Source of the DNA: Rheinheimera sp. D18
Lineage (GTDB): Bacteria > Pseudomonadota > Gammaproteobacteria > Enterobacterales > Alteromonadaceae
Direction: 5' to 3'
Assembly (NCBI RefSeq): GCF_004345025.1
Contig: NZ_CP037745.1
Span: 1,550,001-1,614,000, forward strand
DNA: 64,000 nt
This document shows, one piece after another, positions 46,897 through 55,987 of the stretch (its first letter is position 1; every line of letters starts with the position of its first letter). A model generated the notes under the pieces. It was not told the DNA's origin, made no database searches, and was given only the letters and a program-made list of their open reading frames with translations. Made by a program: the position numbers and the translations under genes.

Positions 46897-47136
46897 ATGA
46901 CAAGCCATAGCTTAGTTTTATACAGCACCTGGGGCTGCCATCTTTGCGAGCAAGCAGAACAGCTGCTCGTGGCGGCGGGGTTGGCACAGCAGTTTAGCGT
47001 GGTAGATATTGTTGATGATGAACAGGCGTTTGCACGTTACCGCGTAATGATACCGGTGCTGCGTAACGGCGATAATGAATTGTGCTGGCCGTTTGATGCG
47101 GCGCAGCTTGCAACATGGCTTAAGGATGTAAGATAG
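46897..47136 (+). CDS. Glutaredoxin-like (DUF836) small protein
   Basis: A 79-aa thioredoxin-fold protein with the redox motif STWGCHLCEQAEQLL (CxxC near 14-17) and the cis-Pro segment RVMIPVLRNGD. It belongs to the short glutaredoxin family PF05768 (DUF836). It starts two bases after rlmL and its stop shares a base with the uup start, so the three are one operon. Electron donor and substrate are unknown. Confidence 0.85.
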   Translation: MTSHSLVLYSTWGCHLCEQAEQLLVAAGLAQQFSVVDIVDDEQAFARYRVMIPVLRNGDNELCWPFDAAQLATWLKDVR

Positions 47137-49037
47137 TGGAATTATTACGGTTTCAGCAGGCATGTTTAGCCTTTGGTACACACCCCATTTTAGATCACGT
47201 TGATTTTAGCTTATTTAGTGGCGAGCGAGTGTGTTTGGTTGGCCGAAATGGTGCCGGCAAGTCATCATTTTTAAAATTGTTGACCGGTCAGCAAAATTTA
47301 GATGACGGGCAAATAGTGGTTAATACCGGTGTGGTATTAAGCCGCCTTGAGCAAGACCCGCCAGCGAAAATGGAGGTGAAAATTGCCGACTTTATTCGTG
47401 AAGGCGCCGGCGATTTAGCGCAAATAGCCCAACAGTTTTACACCTTATCAGAAAACTTAGACGGCGCCTCAGATGCTGATTACCGTTTATTTGAACAGCT
47501 ACAAAGCGAAATGGATACGCGCGATGGCTGGGGTTTAGAAAGCCGCGTGGCCGATTTATGCCAGCAGTTTGAAATGGACCCGAATGCCAGTTTAACTACG
47601 TTATCGGGTGGCTGGTTACGTAAAGCGGCATTAGCCCGCGCACTGATTGCTAAACCCGACATTTTGCTACTTGATGAGCCAACTAACCACTTAGACGTAG
47701 CGGCCATTCAATGGCTGGAACAGTTTTTACTTAATTTCTCTGGCGCTATTATTTTTATCTCGCACGATAGAGCGTTTATTCGTGCTTTAGCCAGTCGTAT
47801 TATTGATCTTGACCGTGGGCAGCTAACGTCACACCCGGGTAACTATCAAGAGTACCTTGATCGTAAACAAAAGATGCTAGAAGACGAACAGCAGCACAAT
47901 GCGCTGTTTGATAAAAAGCTAGCGGAAGAAGAAGTGTGGATCCGCCAAGGTATAAAAGCTCGCCGTACGCGTAATGAAGGCCGGGTGCGTGCCTTAAAAG
48001 CGTTACGCCAAGAGCGTGCGCAGCGAGTAGAAACCCTGGGTAAAGTTGACTTTAATATTGAGCAATCTGACCGCTCTGGCAAATTAGTATTTGAAACCAA
48101 AGCCATAAGTGTGGGTTTTGACGGTAAAACCGTTATTAACGGCCTTGATTTATTGGTTATGCGTGGCGACCGAATTGCTTTAGTTGGCCCTAATGGTGTG
48201 GGTAAATCAACGTTAATAAAATTATTGCTTGGTGATTATAAGCACACTAGCGGTGAAATAAAGCGCGGTACCAATATTGAAGTAGCGTATTTTGACCAAC
48301 ACCGCATGGCGCTTGATTTAGAAGCCACGGTGCAAGATAACGTCGCCGAAGGTAAGCAAGAAATCATGCAAAACGGCAGAAGTCGACACGTATTAAGTTA
48401 CTTGCAAGACTTCCTATTTCCGCCGGCACGCGCGCGTACACCGGTTAAAGCCTTATCCGGCGGTGAGAAAAACCGCTTGTTGCTGGCTAAACTCTTTGCG
48501 CGGCCAAGCAACCTGCTGATCCTCGATGAGCCGACCAATGATCTCGACGTAGAAACACTCGAATTACTAGAAGATATTTTACAGCAGTATCAGGGTACGG
48601 TATTACTGGTAAGCCACGACCGAGAATTTGTTAATAATACCGTGACGAGCTCGCTATTATTTGCCGGAGCAGGCCGTATAGTAGAAATTGCCGGTGGTTA
48701 TGATGATGTGATCGCTTATCAGCAACGTCATGCAACGCCAGTGTTAACGCCACAAAAAGTGACAAAGCAAACACAAAGTATTACAGAAGAAACGCCAGTT
48801 CAGGCTTCTGCTGTAAGTACTAAGAAGTTATCATACAAAGAAAAGCGTGAGTTGGAACAATTGCCGGCAATGATTGAGCAGTTAGAAACCGAGCTTAAAG
48901 CCTTACAGCTGGTGGTAAATGACGGTGAGTTCTTCAAAAAAAGCGCAGAGCAAACCCAGAGCACGTTGAACCAATTACAACAGACCGAGTCGAAGCTGGC
49001 GCAAACCTACGCGCGCTGGGAAGAATTAGACGCTTAA
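47136..49037 (+). CDS. uup: ABC-F ATPase Uup
   Basis: ABC-F protein linked to ribosome function and to suppression of transposon precise excision. The 633-aa protein has two nucleotide-binding domains (Walker A GRNGAGKSS near 36-44 and GPNGVGKST; signatures LSGGWLRKAAL and LSGGEKNRLLL; Walker [12 protein letters not shown] and LILDEPTNDLD) joined by a charged linker, plus the C-terminal coiled coil (about 565-633, KRELEQLPAMIEQLETELKAL) that binds DNA in E. coli Uup. The start is GTG 47136, overlapping the previous stop by one base, with AAGGA upstream. A DUF3466 gene follows 26 bp later. Confidence 0.95.
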   Translation: MELLRFQQACLAFGTHPILDHVDFSLFSGERVCLVGRNGAGKSSFLKLLTGQQNLDDGQIVVNTGVVLSRLEQDPPAKMEVKIADFIREGAGDLAQIAQQFYTLSENLDGASDADYRLFEQLQSEMDTRDGWGLESRVADLCQQFEMDPNASLTTLSGGWLRKAALARALIAKPDILLLDEPTNHLDVAAIQWLEQFLLNFSGAIIFISHDRAFIRALASRIIDLDRGQLTSHPGNYQEYLDRKQKMLEDEQQHNALFDKKLAEEEVWIRQGIKARRTRNEGRVRALKALRQERAQRVETLGKVDFNIEQSDRSGKLVFETKAISVGFDGKTVINGLDLLVMRGDRIALVGPNGVGKSTLIKLLLGDYKHTSGEIKRGTNIEVAYFDQHRMALDLEATVQDNVAEGKQEIMQNGRSRHVLSYLQDFLFPPARARTPVKALSGGEKNRLLLAKLFARPSNLLILDEPTNDLDVETLELLEDILQQYQGTVLLVSHDREFVNNTVTSSLLFAGAGRIVEIAGGYDDVIAYQQRHATPVLTPQKVTKQTQSITEETPVQASAVSTKKLSYKEKRELEQLPAMIEQLETELKALQLVVNDGEFFKKSAEQTQSTLNQLQQTESKLAQTYARWEELDA

Positions 49038-49063
49038 AAGAAGTAAAAAATTAGGGGCCCCGA

Positions 49064-50833
49064 ATGAAATTATCACCTATCAGTTTGGCGATACTGCCGC
49101 TGCTAAGTCTGTGTTCTGTACAAGCGGCAGTTTATAGCGTCGTCGACGTTGGTAAAGTACCGGAACTGAAATCTACCTATGCGTCAGCCATTAATGATAA
49201 TGGTGATACCGTGTTTAACGGCGCCGTTAAAGTGGTTAAAAATGATGTTACAAATTCTGGTGTAGTACAGTATCAATATTTTAATTTTCCGATCCAGCTA
49301 AATGCTATCGATTTTGACAATGATAATATTAAAGCGCTATTTACAGCAGAGCAGTTAGCGGATGTAAAAAATGGCATCCTTGATGTAACAACTTTAGGTA
49401 TTTTACTTGGTACAAACCCTGCGGCACAACCTATAGGTAATGCAATAAGCTATGTATTACGTGGCAATGAGCTAGCAAACAATATTAAGTTACGTGATGT
49501 AAACGCAACGCGAACTAACAGTGAATACTTATACGATATTAATAATGCTGGCGTCGCCGTAGGTCAGGCAACAGCTACCTTTACGCAGCAGAGCTTTACG
49601 CCTGCTGCCACCACTGAAAAGCCAGCACCTGCGCCAGAGAAGTTATGGGCACCAGAATTACCCTATCAGTTGGGCGTAGTGGTAGTAGGTAATGACACTA
49701 CAGCGTTAGCACCTCTTTATTCAAGCTACGGCGGCGGTTACAGCGTGGCAAAAGCAATAAACGATAATGGGCTTGTTGCCGGCTACGGCAGCGTTGGCTT
49801 AGTTGCTGAATCTATTGCCAATATAGAAAAACTATGTACCGGAGCTGCAGTACCTATAGATGTTTGTTATTACAACTATCATACCAGTGCCGCAAGAATG
49901 CCAGCCATTAATGCTTATCGGCAAGAATTAAGCGATTTTAGTTATACCCAACGCGGCATATTGTGGTCACAAAATGGTAGTAACGCGGTTACACCTAGGG
50001 TATTAGGTTTTTTAGGTGATAAAAATAGCCAAGTAGCGCATAGCGTTGAGGGTGTTAAAGCGATTAACTACTATAGCCAAGCTTTAGATGTGAACAATTC
50101 AGGTATTGCTGTTGGCCTATCCTTGTACAGTGATTCAGATTTGTACGTTTTCCAAGATGAAATTTATCGCACCGAGCAAGCAACATTATTTGTTGATAAC
50201 GAAGCCTTACCTATGGTTGATCAAAATGAATGGTCTAGTAGTCGAGCTTTGTCTATTAACAACAATAATATTGCTATGGGTTATGCCGTAAAAAACATTA
50301 ACGGTAACGCCCGTGCCAAGTTATTTTATTATGATTACAGCACCAATAAAGCAAATTATGTAACAGGTTTTTTTGCTAGTTCAAATACTCGACCTAATGC
50401 CATTAACGATAATAATCAAATTGTAGGTAATGCCGAAGTTATCATTGATGGTACCTCAACACGGCGAACTCACGGCTTTATGTACGATATCGCCAGCGAT
50501 AAGTTTGTCGATTTAAATACGCTAGTTGGCTGTAATTTGCCGTACCAAATCGTTGATGCTACTGATATTAATAATAACGGTACTATAGTGGCTACGGCAT
50601 TGGTTAGCCGTGAAAAGCGTAACATCAAAGGCGAGCCTGTACTTGATGCTAAAGGTGATCCAGAAATGGAAAGTGTTACCACAGTAATAACCTTGCAACC
50701 TATAGCCAATGGTGAAGTTGAAAGCTGTGGTGGGGAAGATCAGAATAGCTATAAACGTCAAAGTGGTGGCTTTGGTGGCGCAGGCTTAGTTTTAGGTTCA
50801 GTGCTACTCTGGTGGCGCAGACGTGTAATATAA
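49064..50833 (+). CDS. DUF3466 secreted protein with GlyGly-CTERM-like tail
   Basis: A 589-aa exported protein. A signal peptide ends near SVQAA (residue 22). The body holds several NDNGxVVG/NNNGxAVG-type repeats (INDNGDTVFNG, INNAGVAVGQA, INDNGLVAGYG, VNNSGIAVGLS, INDNNQIVGNA, INNNGTIVATA), typical of DUF3466 and beta-propeller-like. The end SGGFGGAGLVLGSVLLWWRRR matches the GlyGly-CTERM design: glycine motif, short helix, basic tail, the target of rhombosortase. Surface display is inferred. AGGGG precedes ATG 49064. It lies behind uup and ends in a strong terminator. Function is unknown. Confidence 0.85.
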   Translation: MKLSPISLAILPLLSLCSVQAAVYSVVDVGKVPELKSTYASAINDNGDTVFNGAVKVVKNDVTNSGVVQYQYFNFPIQLNAIDFDNDNIKALFTAEQLADVKNGILDVTTLGILLGTNPAAQPIGNAISYVLRGNELANNIKLRDVNATRTNSEYLYDINNAGVAVGQATATFTQQSFTPAATTEKPAPAPEKLWAPELPYQLGVVVVGNDTTALAPLYSSYGGGYSVAKAINDNGLVAGYGSVGLVAESIANIEKLCTGAAVPIDVCYYNYHTSAARMPAINAYRQELSDFSYTQRGILWSQNGSNAVTPRVLGFLGDKNSQVAHSVEGVKAINYYSQALDVNNSGIAVGLSLYSDSDLYVFQDEIYRTEQATLFVDNEALPMVDQNEWSSSRALSINNNNIAMGYAVKNINGNARAKLFYYDYSTNKANYVTGFFASSNTRPNAINDNNQIVGNAEVIIDGTSTRRTHGFMYDIASDKFVDLNTLVGCNLPYQIVDATDINNNGTIVATALVSREKRNIKGEPVLDAKGDPEMESVTTVITLQPIANGEVESCGGEDQNSYKRQSGGFGGAGLVLGSVLLWWRRRVI

Positions 50834-50835
50834 AT

Positions 50836-50862
50836 AAAAAAGCTGCTTCGGCAGCTTTTTTT
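50836..50862 (+). terminator. Rho-independent terminator after DUF3466 gene
   Basis: AAAAAAGCTGC (50836-50846), a TTCG tetraloop and GCAGCTTTTTT (50851-50861) form a classical terminator. Confidence 0.92.
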
Positions 50863-51097
50863 ATGTTTCAGCAACTTATGCAATAAGCTATAACAAGCAG
50901 CGTATTTACACAAATAAAGTATAACAACGTTTATAAGTAAATCTTAAGAGCCATCAGTTCTTTAGCTATTGTCAAGCTATTAATTTAGGTTTAGTCGATT
51001 GAACCTTTAGTGCATGTCAGCTATCAATAATAGGGTAGTCGCAAGCAACATTGCGATTACTTTAATTACATAAAAAGTTATTGAGGAAGACTGCCGT

Positions 51098-51280
51098 ATG
51101 AAAAGACAAAAACGTGATCGTCTGGAACGTGCTCATGCTCAAGGTTATCGTGCCGGTGTTACCGGACGGTCAAAAGAAATTTGCCCTTATCAAAGTTTAG
51201 AAACGCGCTCACAATGGTTAGGAGGCTGGCGCGAAGCCCTAGAAGACCGAGGTACTGGACTGTTTAATAAAGGTCCATAA
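51098..51280 (+). CDS. rmf: Ribosome modulation factor
   Basis: Small basic protein that dimerises 70S ribosomes into inactive 100S particles in stationary phase. The 60-aa product shares the KRQKRDRLERAHAQGYRAG start and the SKEICPYQSLETRSQWLGGWREA core with E. coli RMF; the tail is a few residues longer. GAGGAAG 8 bases before ATG 51098 is a strong ribosome site. The 264-bp leader has a small hairpin (TCGCAA 51039-51044 with TTGCGA 51051-51056). It is convergent with fabA, the same neighbour as in E. coli. Confidence 0.95.
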   Translation: MKRQKRDRLERAHAQGYRAGVTGRSKEICPYQSLETRSQWLGGWREALEDRGTGLFNKGP

Positions 51281-51304
51281 TTTATCGTGAATGGTTAATG
51301 TATT

Positions 51305-51343
51305 AAAAAAGCCCCGTTTAGGTAAACCTACGGGGCTTTTGTC
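51305..51343. terminator. Bidirectional terminator between rmf and fabA
   Basis: AAAAGCCCCG (51307-51316) pairs with CGGGGCTTTT (51331-51340), extended by AGG/CCT with a small bulge. T-rich on both ends when read from either strand. Confidence 0.85.
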
Positions 51344-51381
51344 ATAGTAGAGCGTAGCTAATTAAAAGTAGAAACCGCTAA

Positions 51382-51894
51382 TTAAAAACTAGAGGTATCT
51401 TGAAATAAGCCTACTTTTAAATCAGTAGCGGCATAAATGTCTCGGCCATCAACGCTAACAACACCATCGGCAATACCCATAAATAGTTTACGTTTAATAA
51501 CGCGTTTCATATTAATGGTATAGGTCACTTTTTTCGCGGTAGGTACAATTTGGCCAGTAAATTTAACTTCGCCAACGCCAAGCGCGCGACCTTTGCCTGG
51601 GCCACCAGACCAACCTAAGAAAAAGCCAACCAATTGCCACATGGCATCTAAGCCTAAACAACCTGGCATTACGGGGTCACCTTTAAAGTGACAGGCAAAA
51701 AACCATAAATCAGGCGTGATATCAAGCTCGGCAATAATTTGACCTTTACCGTATAAACCACCTTCTTCAGAAATATGAACAATGCGATCCATCATTAGCA
51801 TATGATCTGAAGGCAACTGGCTGTTACCTTCACCAAATAATTTACCTTCGCCGCAGGCGATTAAATCTTCTTTTGTAAAGCTATTCTTAGTCAT
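51382..51894 (-). CDS. fabA: 3-Hydroxydecanoyl-ACP dehydratase/isomerase
   Basis: Dehydrates 3-hydroxydecanoyl-ACP and isomerises trans-2 to cis-3-decenoyl-ACP, the branch point to unsaturated fatty acids. The 170-aa hotdog-fold protein resembles E. coli FabA closely: [29 protein letters not shown] contains the catalytic His and the Asp comes from the same block, followed by [15 protein letters not shown] and [13 protein letters not shown] FabR-type operator fills its promoter spacer. It shares a terminator with rmf. fabB is not in the window. Confidence 0.97.
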   Translation of the reverse strand: MTKNSFTKEDLIACGEGKLFGEGNSQLPSDHMLMMDRIVHISEEGGLYGKGQIIAELDITPDLWFFACHFKGDPVMPGCLGLDAMWQLVGFFLGWSGGPGKGRALGVGEVKFTGQIVPTAKKVTYTINMKRVIKRKLFMGIADGVVSVDGRDIYAATDLKVGLFQDTSSF

Positions 51895-51924
51895 GTATGT
51901 TTAATCCAGTAAAAATGCTGGGCC

Positions 51925-51953
51925 ACTTTAGCGAACACTTGTACGCTAGACAA
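51925..51953 (-). promoter_or_regulatory. fabA promoter with FabR-type operator
   Basis: On the minus strand the palindrome AGCGTACAAGTGTTCGCT (51930-51947) closely matches the FabR (YijC) operator of E. coli fabA/fabB. TTGTCT (51948-51953) and TAAAGT (51925-51930) make a -35/-10 pair with a 17-bp spacer that the operator fills exactly, so binding would block transcription. Confidence 0.75.
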
Positions 51954-52036
51954 GTCCGATTTGTGTGAAGTTCAATTATACTTACTTAACTCGCTTACCT
52001 AAGTGGGTAACAGTGTTATTGCCAAAGAGTGACAAC

Positions 52037-52294
52037 ATGACTAATACCAGTAAAAAAGCCTTAACTAATGCAGAAAAACAGCAACGTTATCGTGAACGGC
52101 AAAAGCAATCAGGCAAAAAGGAATTACGCGGTTATCTTACGCCTGAAGCATTAAGTTGTTATGAAGAAATTCAGCAAAAAACGCAGTGGAGCGATAGCCT
52201 GTTATTAAGCAATGCTATTCGTTTAATGTATGCCGCACACAAGTGTGGTCAAGTTGGCATTTTAAACAGCTGGCTGACCGAGCATAAGCGTTAA
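52037..52294 (+). CDS. Small protein, possibly ribbon-helix-helix type
   Basis: An 85-aa protein from ATG 52037, chosen because GAG precedes it and the upstream 24 in-frame codons look non-coding. A basic segment (LTNAEKQQRYRERQKQSGKKELRGYLTPEA) is followed by helices (LSCYEEIQQKTQWSDSLLLSNAIRLMYAAH), suggesting a ribbon-helix-helix-like DNA-binding fold. In E. coli the matP gene lies near fabA, but this protein is too short and too different to be called MatP. Divergent from fabA, followed by the PTPS-like gene. Function unknown. Confidence 0.6.
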   Translation: MTNTSKKALTNAEKQQRYRERQKQSGKKELRGYLTPEALSCYEEIQQKTQWSDSLLLSNAIRLMYAAHKCGQVGILNSWLTEHKR

Positions 52295-52371
52295 TTTACC
52301 GTCTTGCTGGCTGTTGCCTGCAGCGGTTCAGCGCTATAATACGCGCTGTTTATAGTAATAGAGAGCCACTG

Positions 52372-53229
52372 ATGATTTTGTTTGTTCGGGATTTAACGGT
52401 TATTGATTTTTCTTACCTATGTGAAAAACGTGGCATGTTAGGCGAAAGCTATATTGTTGATGTCGAGTTGCATGGTGGCTTAGATCAAACGTCTATGGTG
52501 TTAGATTTTAGCCATGTAAAAAAGCTGATAAAACGTACTATCGATGAGCTTGTTGACCATAAGTTAGTATTGCCAGAGCAATCAGCTGCCTTATCATTAA
52601 GCGTGATAGATCAAACGCATATTCTGCGCTTTAACAGCCAACGTGGCTTAATTCAAATGGCTGCACCGGCACAAGCCAGTGTGGCTATTGCAACAACAGC
52701 AATAAATGAGCACAGCATTACTGAATTTTTGCAGCAGGTGCTAAAACCTTTATTACCCGACAATATCGACCAAGTTATTTTCACTTTACGGCCAGAAAAT
52801 AGCACTAGCTTCTATTATCACTATAGCCATGGCTTAAAAAAACATGATGGCAATTGCCAACGTATCGCCCATGGTCATCGCTCTACCATTCAAATTTATA
52901 CTGACGGTATGTTAGCGCCACGATTAAACAAATATTGGTCTGAGCGCTGGCAAGATATTTATTTGGCTACCGCTGAGGATGTCTGCGACGCTGCAGCAAT
53001 GCAACATTTACGCGCCGGAAACGATGATTACAGTTTTCGCTATCAAGCGGCGCAAGGCTGGTTTGAGTTAACTATGCCCAAAGCGCATTGTGAAATTGTG
53101 TCGTGTGACACTACAGTGGAATGCTTAGCTGATTACATTGCGACTGAACTTAAACTGCTAGACCAAACTAAACAATATAAGGTTGTTGCTTATGAAGGTG
53201 TGGGCAAAGGCGCTATTGCTTTTAGCTAG
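52372..53229 (+). CDS. Double T-fold 6-pyruvoyl-tetrahydropterin synthase-like protein
   Basis: A 285-aa protein made of two PTPS/QueD-like units. The N-terminal unit (about 1-70) keeps VLDFSHVKKLIKRTIDELVDH (the DF and DH motifs) but lacks zinc ligands, having GESY where HGH is expected. The C-terminal unit (about 135-270) keeps the zinc and cysteine motif HYSHGLKKHDGNCQRIAHGHRS (His153, Cys162, His167, His169) and the glutamate block CDTTVECLADYI, but lacks DF/DH. Relatives in Vibrio and Shewanella are annotated as 6-carboxytetrahydropterin synthase. Whether it acts in queuosine synthesis is open. Its end overlaps the M23 peptidase gene. Confidence 0.75.
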   Translation: MILFVRDLTVIDFSYLCEKRGMLGESYIVDVELHGGLDQTSMVLDFSHVKKLIKRTIDELVDHKLVLPEQSAALSLSVIDQTHILRFNSQRGLIQMAAPAQASVAIATTAINEHSITEFLQQVLKPLLPDNIDQVIFTLRPENSTSFYYHYSHGLKKHDGNCQRIAHGHRSTIQIYTDGMLAPRLNKYWSERWQDIYLATAEDVCDAAAMQHLRAGNDDYSFRYQAAQGWFELTMPKAHCEIVSCDTTVECLADYIATELKLLDQTKQYKVVAYEGVGKGAIAFS

Positions 53230-54034
53230 TGTTAGTGGTGTTGCACTAGCACAATCTCAGACCCAATTATCTGAGCTGAAATTACCCGCGTTTGAATTAA
53301 AAGGCCAGTTAATCCAAGGTAGTTTATTACTTGGAAAAACCGCACCTGGCAGTACGGTATTTTTTAATAATATTGAACTGCCACTTAGTGTTGATGGCCG
53401 CTTTGTATTTGGTGTTGGCCGAGATGCGCCGTTAAAGCATCAACTTAAGGTGCAAATTAACGACCAGCAGCTAGTAAAAGAGCTGGTTTTTTCTCCGCGT
53501 GAATATGATGTGCAGTACGTTACGGGCGTAGCACAAAAGTATGTTACGCCACCGAAAGAGGTTACTGAGCGCATCAGCAAGGATAACCAACGAGTACGTA
53601 AAGTACGCGAAACGGTGTCTGGTTTAGTTTATATTTTTGCTACACCAATAATGCCAGCAAACGGGCGCATTTCTGGTGTTTATGGTAGCCAGCGCGTATT
53701 TAACGGTGAGCCGCGTAATCCACATTATGGGCTGGATATCGCCGCACCGACAGGAGCAAAGGTTATTGCCCCGTTCAGTGGCAAAGTACTGTTAGCAGAA
53801 GATTTATATTTTTCAGGTTTAACCCTAATTGTTGATCACGGTTTTGGTATTAGTTCTACCTTTATGCACCTGAGTAAATTTGATGTTGCAGTGGGGGATA
53901 CCGTACAGCAAGGACAAAAAATAGCAGAAGTAGGCGCCAGCGGCCGTGTTACGGGGCCGCATTTAGACTGGCGTATTAACTGGCAGCAAGAAAGATTGGA
54001 TCCTGCGTTACTGCCTGGCCTTATTATTCCATAG
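53192..54034 (+). CDS. Secreted M23 (LytM-type) zinc endopeptidase
   Basis: A 280-aa protein with a signal peptide (MKVWAKALLLLASVSGVALA), an N-terminal beta domain with TAPGSTVFFNNIEL (about 30-110), and a C-terminal M23 domain. The zinc ligands are visible in HYGLDIAAP, HGFGISSTFMHLS and GPHLDWRINW. It probably cuts peptidoglycan cross-bridges in the periplasm or activates amidases. ATG 53192 is preferred; a TTG three codons upstream is in frame. It overlaps the PTPS-like gene by 38 bases and is convergent with the M61 gene. Confidence 0.92.
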   Translation: MKVWAKALLLLASVSGVALAQSQTQLSELKLPAFELKGQLIQGSLLLGKTAPGSTVFFNNIELPLSVDGRFVFGVGRDAPLKHQLKVQINDQQLVKELVFSPREYDVQYVTGVAQKYVTPPKEVTERISKDNQRVRKVRETVSGLVYIFATPIMPANGRISGVYGSQRVFNGEPRNPHYGLDIAAPTGAKVIAPFSGKVLLAEDLYFSGLTLIVDHGFGISSTFMHLSKFDVAVGDTVQQGQKIAEVGASGRVTGPHLDWRINWQQERLDPALLPGLIIP

Positions 54035-54040
54035 TGATTA

Positions 54041-55810
54041 TTAATTGGCGTTAAGCCAACTATCACATAAACCTTGTTCAGTTATTGAAAGCATAGCAAC
54101 CTGCTGCACTGATGCGGCTAACGTTAGCGTGCAGTGTAATAGCCGGTCTTTACGGTAAAAATGTACGGTAACGCTACTATTTGTCGCATAACGTTGCAGC
54201 AGCTGGCTAAAGTTACTCGCAGTGATCTTGCGTTGTTCCAATGCTAATAGCTGATCTCCGACCATTAAACCGGCACTATATGCTGCGCCAGCATGATAAA
54301 CATGAGTTAGTTGCAATAAACCATTATTTACTTTGGTTAATGCACCAATAAAAATCTGGCTTTGCTCGTTAAGCTCACCGCCCATATCGTCAGCATGTTG
54401 CATGGGTCTAAATATTAAATTAAGCCCAAGTTTCACTGCAGCATCGGTTAAAGGTAAGGCTGCAGAATCGATTAACCAGCGCTGGCTTAACAGTGCTAAT
54501 TCAGCAAAACCTAGTTGGGTTAGTATCACACTTAACGCATTGTCGGGGGTGCCGCTAGTTAGGTATTCTTGCCATAATTTTTGCACCACTAACTGCAATG
54601 AGCTGCCTTGCTCACGTAATGTGGCATCAAGGCAAAGCGCTAATAATGCCCCTTTAGTATAGTAACTCACTACGGCGTTAACCGCGTTTTCATCTTGCTT
54701 GTAAAACTTGGTCCAAGCGGTAAAGCTACTATCTTTAAGGCTTTGTGCTTTGTCACTTGGGTTACGCGTGACTCTGGATATAGTTTTTTCAAGTGTTTTA
54801 ATATAAGCCGTTTGCGAAATTATGCCCGATTGCACTAAGGCCAAATCATCAAAATAGGAGGTAAAACCTTCGTATAACCAAAGTTGCGTGGTGTACTGTT
54901 CAGATGCGAGTTGGTAGCGCGCAAAATTAGCCGGTTTTAAACGCTTAACCCACCAAGTGTGAAAATATTCATGGCTACATAAAGCCAATAAGTTTTGGTA
55001 GTTGTCATCTATGGTGCTGATATTTGGTGCCGGCAAATCAAAGCGACTGCACAGTAACAAGGTGGAGTTAAGGTGCTCCAGTCCGCCGTAACCCTCTTCG
55101 GTTACCCAAAGCAAAAACCAATAGCTTGTAAGATCATCTGGCAGGGCGCCAAACACCTTAACTTGCTGTTGGCATATTTTGATTAAATCATCAGTAAAAC
55201 GCGTTAAATCCGTTAAGTTATCACCGGTAACCACAAGATAGTGCGGAATATCGTTAATAGTAAATTCACGCAGTTCAAATTGTCCTAACAGTATTGGACT
55301 ATCGATAAGCGCTGCGTAGCTATTGGCATTGTACTGACCAAAATCTAGAAAATCGGTATTTTTATTACGGCTTAAACCGGTAGCAACGCGCCAATGTTGC
55401 GCTAAGGCTGATACCGGTTTTATTATTTTTATCTGATGGGGTAAATCGTGTAATTGGCTAATACCAAGACACAAACAAGCTGGGTTAAGTACGGCTACTT
55501 CATCATCTACGTAGGCAGCTCTAACGGATAAATCATAGGCATAAACGTGATAACTAACACTAACTTCATCGGTATTACAGTGTAGCTGCCAAGTTTGTTT
55601 ATCTAGTTGAGTTAGCGCTAAGTTACCCAAGTTGTCAGTAGCTTCAATGCTAATAATATTACGGGCAAAATCTCTAATCATATAGCTGCCGGGGATCCAC
55701 GCTGGCAAGCTAAGTTCATGTATCGCTTGAGTTGGCACAAAGCGTAAGGTTACTGAAATAAGATGAGCAGTAACGTCGGTAATATCCACATGATAATAAA
55801 TAGAATTCAT
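54041..55810 (-). CDS. M61 family (glycyl aminopeptidase-like) metallopeptidase
   Basis: A 589-aa M61 peptidase. An N-terminal beta-sandwich (about 1-160, with SLPAWIPGSYMIRDFARNI) is followed by the gluzincin domain with HEYFHTWWVKRLKP (HExxH near residue 280) and the downstream ligand region LWLYEGFTSYFDDL. A C-terminal PDZ domain (AGAAYSAGLMVGDQLLALEQRKI) completes the usual order. No signal peptide is evident, so it is probably cytoplasmic. Family members prefer N-terminal Gly or Ala. It is divergent from the thioesterase gene. Confidence 0.9.
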   Translation of the reverse strand: MNSIYYHVDITDVTAHLISVTLRFVPTQAIHELSLPAWIPGSYMIRDFARNIISIEATDNLGNLALTQLDKQTWQLHCNTDEVSVSYHVYAYDLSVRAAYVDDEVAVLNPACLCLGISQLHDLPHQIKIIKPVSALAQHWRVATGLSRNKNTDFLDFGQYNANSYAALIDSPILLGQFELREFTINDIPHYLVVTGDNLTDLTRFTDDLIKICQQQVKVFGALPDDLTSYWFLLWVTEEGYGGLEHLNSTLLLCSRFDLPAPNISTIDDNYQNLLALCSHEYFHTWWVKRLKPANFARYQLASEQYTTQLWLYEGFTSYFDDLALVQSGIISQTAYIKTLEKTISRVTRNPSDKAQSLKDSSFTAWTKFYKQDENAVNAVVSYYTKGALLALCLDATLREQGSSLQLVVQKLWQEYLTSGTPDNALSVILTQLGFAELALLSQRWLIDSAALPLTDAAVKLGLNLIFRPMQHADDMGGELNEQSQIFIGALTKVNNGLLQLTHVYHAGAAYSAGLMVGDQLLALEQRKITASNFSQLLQRYATNSSVTVHFYRKDRLLHCTLTLAASVQQVAMLSITEQGLCDSWLNAN

Positions 55811-55987
55811 AACAATACTCTTTACGGCGTATTCAAGTCGCTATTATGCCGTTTTATCTAAATAAGGAAAATGATCTGTTTAGCCGCTTAAGCGGTAACA
55901 GGCGTCAGCGTTAATTCTGTGTATAATGTTGCAATTGCAAGTAACTCTTATAAAATTCATGCCTTAGCATGATCAGCAGAGACGAAG

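Noticed and set aside
52037-52294. MatP, expected near fabA from E. coli gene order
   Set aside because: The protein is about half the length and shows none of the MatP core sequence I know.
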